Positions 61,004 to 64,000 of a stretch of 64,000 nucleotides of DNA are shown here, piece by piece (positions within the stretch are counted from its first letter, which is position 1; the number at the start of each line of letters is the position of its first letter). A program made the position numbers and the translations under genes. The notes under the pieces were generated by a model. It was given only the letters and a program-made list of their open reading frames with translations. It did no database searches and had not been told where the DNA came from. The DNA lies in the NCBI RefSeq assembly GCF_010435915.1, contig NZ_JAAFZH010000015.1, positions 124,001 to 188,000 of the forward strand, written 5' to 3'. The DNA is from Spirosoma terrae. Its GTDB lineage: Bacteria > Bacteroidota > Bacteroidia > Cytophagales > Spirosomataceae.

Positions 61004-61975
61004 ATGAAAAAACTTCTATTTCTCTTTCTGTTGTATTTTCCGCTGCATACCTATGCTCAAATGGCGAATTGCATCAACCATGAATCGTATACCCTTGTTT
61101 ACCAATCCAATGATGGGGCAGGAAACTGTACTTTTTCATTCACCCCCACTATAACAGTACGCCAGCCATCTAGACTGATCGCCTATACATTTACGAGTGG
61201 GGCCACATCCGTTTCGGTCTGTTATTCCGGAAATCCAATAGCTCTTGTAAACTGTAGTGGACCCTTTACTTCTCTTCCAGTCAATACGACATTAGCGGTA
61301 ACATTACCAGCGGCAACCGTGGATATACCCTGCTCTAACGTAACCATTTCCCTGCGAGGGTCTAATGCCGCGAATGGTGCAGCAACATGCAGACTTCAAC
61401 AGGTTTATAATGGCCCTCTCCCGGTTAGCCTCTTGTCTTTCTACGGTAGCTCCAACCCAGCCGGTGTTGTATTGAACTGGGCCACGGAGTGGGAAAAAGA
61501 CAATGAAAGTTTTTCGGTACAGAAGAGCCTCAATGCCAAATCATTTGAAAGCATTGGCAACGTAAAAGGGAAACAAACCACCAATCAGGTATCCAGCTAC
61601 GAATTTATCGATACCGACGTTGTTCCTGATCAGGTGTATTACTACCGACTTAAGCAGAACGATGTAAACGGTCACGAAGACTATTCACGTATCATCTCGG
61701 TTCGGCACCAGCCAGGCCAGGAAGCTCTTCCCAAAATATTTCCAAACAGCAACGTTGGCGGTAGTTTCTCACTGTCAGCACCGAATGCCGAGTCGGCGGT
61801 GTTGAAGCTCTACAATCAGGCAGGCATTGAAATCCCCATCATAGTCAACAAAACCGGCGATGTTAATCTGGTGTCGGTGGCCGCCAAAGCGCATATCCCA
61901 ACTGGTATCTATATCCTGAAAATATTTGACGCAAAAGGGAGCGAGCAAAACGCCCTGAAAGTACTGGTGCAGTAA
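61004..61975 (+). CDS. Secreted protein with T9SS type A sorting domain
   Basis: A 323-residue protein with signal peptide MKKLLFLFLLYFPLHTYA. A Cys-containing beta domain of about 130 residues follows, then a linker of the kind found in Bacteroidota cargo proteins (LPVSLLSFYGSSNPAGVVLNWATEWEKDNESFSVQKSLN, then YYYRLKQNDVNGHEDYSRIISV), and a C-terminal type IX sorting domain (PKIFPNSNVGGSFSLSA, GIYILKIFDAKGS). It is transcribed in the same direction as, and 49 bases ahead of, the small RiPP-precursor-like gene at 62025, so the two may share a transcript. Confidence 0.85.
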   Translation: MKKLLFLFLLYFPLHTYAQMANCINHESYTLVYQSNDGAGNCTFSFTPTITVRQPSRLIAYTFTSGATSVSVCYSGNPIALVNCSGPFTSLPVNTTLAVTLPAATVDIPCSNVTISLRGSNAANGAATCRLQQVYNGPLPVSLLSFYGSSNPAGVVLNWATEWEKDNESFSVQKSLNAKSFESIGNVKGKQTTNQVSSYEFIDTDVVPDQVYYYRLKQNDVNGHEDYSRIISVRHQPGQEALPKIFPNSNVGGSFSLSAPNAESAVLKLYNQAGIEIPIIVNKTGDVNLVSVAAKAHIPTGIYILKIFDAKGSEQNALKVLVQ

Positions 61976-62024
61976 GCAGCAGTCACCTCCACTACGTTAT
62001 TACATTCGTTAAAAGTCTATTTAC

Positions 62025-62168
62025 ATGAAAAACAAAGCTCGCAGTACCTCGCCTTTTCTTCTCAAAAAGCAATACAAAACGCCTTCATTTAAATTATTAG
62101 GCAGTGTCAAAAAACTAACGTTAAAAGTTGGATCAGGTGGAGATGGTTTTGGCACATTTACTTCCTAA
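62025..62168 (+). CDS. Lasso-leader RiPP precursor-like peptide
   Basis: A 47-codon gene. Its product begins MKNKARSTSPFLLKKQ and continues YKTPSFKLLGSVKKLT, which fits the lasso-peptide leader signature Y-x2-P-x-[LF]-x3-G-x5-T at Y17, P20, F22, G26 and T32. If T32 is position -2, the core starts at K34 and reads KVGSGGDGFGTFTS, with Asp at core position 7, within the 7-9 range used for ring closure. The Lys at core position 1 would be unusual, so the true core start is uncertain. No cyclase (LasC-like), B1/B2 protease or ABC transporter gene is in the window, so maturation would depend on enzymes encoded elsewhere. What it is remains an inference from the leader motif. Confidence 0.65.
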   Translation: MKNKARSTSPFLLKKQYKTPSFKLLGSVKKLTLKVGSGGDGFGTFTS

Positions 62169-62267
62169 ATGGATCATTTTCCTTTGAGTCTGTACCACTG
62201 AAACGAAAAACATAGTGTCAATCGCTATCTACATTATTGCCTTTACCATCGTTTAAAATAAAAGCCA

Positions 62268-62413
62268 ATGCAACACAAAACGCTCAAAACCTCTATCCCC
62301 CCTCGTAAAAGGCAGTAATGTTAGGCAGCGTCAAAAAACTGACCTTACAAGGTAAGAGTGGGTCAGGATCAGATATCGTACAGCCAACCACAGATGGTGT
62401 ATATGATGGCTAG
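62268..62413 (+). pseudogene. Second RiPP precursor-like copy with disrupted leader
   Basis: A 16-codon frame (MQHKTLKTSIPPRKRQ) ends at a TAA (62316-62318) that overlaps an ATG, as TAATG. From that ATG a 31-codon frame reads MLGSVKKLTLQGKSGSGSDI and ends VQPTTDGVYDG. The segment LGSVKKLTL is identical to that of the first copy, whereas the core differs. Compared with the first copy about 19 bases are missing, the stretch that would encode the Tyr and Pro recognition residues. This is either a decayed precursor or, less likely, two coupled short peptides. If T is position -2 its Asp falls at core position 9. Confidence 0.5.
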
Positions 62414-62531
62414 TTTTCTTTTTTGAAATAAAGTTGTTTTAGCTTTTCCGACCTTACAAAAGCAATCGTGTACTCTCTGGCATACTGTAGAAGGTACTGC
62501 TAAGCACACTTTTTAGCTTTTAAACACCGGT

Positions 62532-62585
62532 CCCGAATAAATAAAGCCGTTCAGTTTATAAACTGAACGGCTTTATTTATTCGGG
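62532..62585. terminator. 54-base perfect palindrome, probable terminator
   Basis: Two 27-base arms with no spacer (62532-62558 and 62559-62585), containing AAGCCGTTCAG and its complement and AATAAATAAA/TTTATTTATT ends. It lies between the precursor genes and the beta-lactamase gene and probably ends the precursor transcript. Confidence 0.75.
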
Positions 62586-62653
62586 AAACTCATAAAAAAG
62601 AGAGAATTCAGGACTAATCGTCGTAGCATAGCTCTTACCAACCAGCAACTCTC

Positions 62654-62661
62654 TATCTTTG
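62654..62661 (+). promoter_or_regulatory. Candidate -7 box of the beta-lactamase-like gene
   Basis: TATCTTTG matches TAnnTTTG, 41 bases upstream of the ATG at 62702. No clear -33 TTG at the expected distance. Confidence 0.4.
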
Positions 62662-62701
62662 GTAAACGCTCTCTAGTTCGTCTATCTCTTATCTTCTAAC
62701 A

Positions 62702-63757
62702 ATGACTGTACCGTTGACAAAATTTCTATCAACACTAACCTTTCTTTTTCTGCTGGCCAACGCGCCAACTATGGCGCAACCCAATACCGCGCCCAAAAAA
62801 CCCACAGACGTAGCAACGCAACGGCTCTACGACGAGTTGGAGCGTATTTCATCACTGGCCAAAGGGAAAGTTGGGATTTGTGCCCTACACCTGGAGTCCG
62901 GCAAACAAATTGGTCTCAATCTTCAGGAGCGATTTCCGATGGCGAGTACCGTTAAAGTAGCTATTGCGGTTCAACTGTTTACACTGATTGAGAAAGGGCA
63001 GCTTTCGCTGACAACCATGACTGAGCTGCAACCCTCCGACCTGCATCCTGGTAGTGGCACCCTGGAGACTCTATTTGCCAAACCGGGCGTTCAGCTGTCG
63101 GTTCAGAATCTGCTTGAGTTGATGATGGTGATCAGTGATAATTCGGCAACCGATATTCTACTACGTCTGGTTGGCGGTACGGATGCCGTTCAGAAGCGAG
63201 TAAAAGCACTCGGTATTAACGGAATGTCGGTCGACCGGACGATCATTCAATTGATCGCCGATCTGGAGGGCGTTACGTTACCCCCGCCCAACCAGTGGAC
63301 ACTCGGATTCTTCGCTAAACTCGACAGTGCCACCACGCCGGAAATGAAACGGGCAGCTGCTATCAAAATAAAAAACGATCCCCGCGATACGTCGACCCCC
63401 GAAGCGATGGTCGATCTGCTGACCCAGATTTATCAGGCAAAAGCGATCAGTCCCGACAGTCGGGCGTTGTTACTGGGCGTTATGGAGCGTTGCCGGGGAG
63501 GACAGGCTCGTTTGAAAGGTTTTCTGCCCCCATCAACAGTAGTGGCTCATAAAACGGGTTCGTTGTATGGCAGCGCCACCGACGATGTGGGTATTATTAC
63601 GTTACCGGGTGATGCTGGCCATATTGCTATCGCCGTATTTGTGGGCGACTCTCCGCAACCATTAGCCGAACGTGAACAAACAATTGCCCACGCAGCCCGC
63701 GCTATCTATGATTATTTTCTGTATCAGCCCGCGCTGACAACTACGTCTTCCCGGTAA
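62702..63757 (+). CDS. Class A beta-lactamase-like serine hydrolase
   Basis: A 351-residue exported protein with signal peptide LTFLFLLANAPTMAQ. Class A landmarks are S82-x2-K85 in PMASTVKVAI, S145-D146-N147 in VISDNSATD, and K284-T285-G286 in AHKTGSLYG. The region that should hold the omega-loop E-x3-N reads DRTIIQLIADLEG (about 178-190), so the usual Glu after Arg is replaced by Ile, and about 40 residues separate it from the NDPRDTSTP segment. The protein is also longer than the usual class A length of about 290. A real beta-lactamase or a related D,D-peptidase or esterase is possible. No inhibitor or regulator gene is adjacent. Confidence 0.85.
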   Translation: MTVPLTKFLSTLTFLFLLANAPTMAQPNTAPKKPTDVATQRLYDELERISSLAKGKVGICALHLESGKQIGLNLQERFPMASTVKVAIAVQLFTLIEKGQLSLTTMTELQPSDLHPGSGTLETLFAKPGVQLSVQNLLELMMVISDNSATDILLRLVGGTDAVQKRVKALGINGMSVDRTIIQLIADLEGVTLPPPNQWTLGFFAKLDSATTPEMKRAAAIKIKNDPRDTSTPEAMVDLLTQIYQAKAISPDSRALLLGVMERCRGGQARLKGFLPPSTVVAHKTGSLYGSATDDVGIITLPGDAGHIAIAVFVGDSPQPLAEREQTIAHAARAIYDYFLYQPALTTTSSR

Positions 63758-63783
63758 CCTTACCACTATTTCCACAGAGAATG

Positions 63784-63853
63784 TACGCCGGAGCGCAACC
63801 TTCCTTGTGTTGGTTTTAAGAAACTAACCTAAGGAAGGTTGCGCTCCGGCGTA
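63784..63853. repeat. Inverted repeat with 23-base perfect arms
   Basis: Arms at 63784-63806 (TACGCCGGAGCGCAACCTTC plus CTT) and 63831-63853 are exact complements; the 24-base loop contains GGTTTTAAGAAACTAACC, which can pair further. It lies between the beta-lactamase-like gene and the next gene and may be an interspersed hairpin repeat or a terminator. Confidence 0.8.
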
Positions 63854-63941
63854 ATAAGCACTACGGCTCTCTTTCACTTTTTTTCTCTTTTTTTCTTCTC
63901 ATCTGTAATGTTTCTGTGTCAAAGTCGTCTTTGTCATTGAA

Positions 63942-64000
63942 ATGGACTTACAAGCTTTCAAACAACATATCCTGCCTGTTCAGGGACGCCTTTTTCGGCT
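63942..64000 (+). CDS. 5' end of a sigma-70 family sigma factor
   Basis: An ATG at 63942 opens a frame that runs to the window edge and reads MDLQAFKQHILPVQGRLFR, which is the typical start of Bacteroidota ECF sigma factors (M-x-x-x-F-K-x-x-x-L-P-x-x-x-x-L-F-R). Only 19 residues are visible, so the assignment is tentative. Confidence 0.55.
   Translation, partial: MDLQAFKQHILPVQGRLFR

Larger units (their letters stand above)
62169..62701. other. Region with second precursor-like copy and a palindrome
   Basis: Apart from the second precursor-like copy (62268-62413), the 54-base palindrome at 62532-62585 and the -7 box at 62654, I see no gene or other structure in this stretch. Confidence 0.5.

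Noticed and set aside
61004-64000. Complete lasso-peptide gene cluster
   Set aside because: Only precursor-like genes are seen. No cyclase, leader peptidase, recognition protein or transporter is encoded next to them in the window.

Overview
The window looks like chromosomal DNA from a Cytophagales bacterium (phylum Bacteroidota), most like Spirosoma and its relatives; the genus is inferred, not shown. The supporting features are a SusC/SusD pair, proteins with type IX secretion sorting domains, glutamine synthetases of types II and III, -7 promoter boxes of the form TAnnTTTG and few Shine-Dalgarno sequences. I found no rRNA, tRNA, CRISPR array, transposase, integrase or phage gene.

Layout. 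1-2 kb: the 5' end of an SPFH-domain gene and a GapN-like aldehyde dehydrogenase. 2-6.1 kb: a tight minus-strand operon of H-NOX heme sensor, hybrid histidine kinase and LytTR response regulator, divergent from an ECF-type sigma factor. 7.1-9.9 kb: RidA, D-threonine aldolase-like enzyme and M19 dipeptidase. 10.4-15 kb: a small membrane protein, menE, a Rieske-like lipoprotein, a DUF2452 protein and menB. 15-22.7 kb: secreted and stress proteins (Dps, M14 peptidase, M48 peptidase, lipoproteins). 22.8-35.4 kb: a minus-strand run of SusC, SusD, phospholipase C, ethanolamine permease, EutB, EutC and MtaB. 36-41 kb: glutamine synthetase II, a lipoprotein and glutamine synthetase III. 41-47.7 kb: a ROK regulator divergent from a rhamnose operon (aldolase/dehydrogenase fusion, isomerase, kinase). 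47.7-64 kb: secreted purple acid phosphatase, sorbosone dehydrogenase-like protein, glycine-zipper protein, DEAD-box-type helicase, GH20 plus DUF5009 pair, a transsulfuration enzyme, a T9SS cargo protein, two tiny RiPP-precursor-like genes, a class A beta-lactamase-like protein and the start of another sigma factor.

The most interesting items are: (i) a 47-codon gene at 62025-62168, too short for routine gene finding, that matches the lasso-peptide leader pattern Y-x2-P-x-F-x3-G-x5-T, followed by a second copy with the same leader end, a different core and a disrupted leader; (ii) a contiguous SusCD-phospholipase C-ethanolamine permease-EutBC arrangement that reads as a phospholipid head-group scavenging locus; (iii) an H-NOX/hybrid kinase/LytTR nitric-oxide sensing operon; (iv) enzymes with altered key residues (GapN-like Glu to Ser, Rieske-like CxH to CxC, a beta-lactamase-like protein without the usual omega-loop Glu); and (v) a set of long hairpins inside operons and between genes, plus five copies of ACCGTAAC between two convergent genes.

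Functions are assigned by reading the translated sequence and recalling family motifs; no database search was run. Starts were moved downstream where the longest reading frame begins with GTG or TTG and an ATG with a plausible N-terminus follows.
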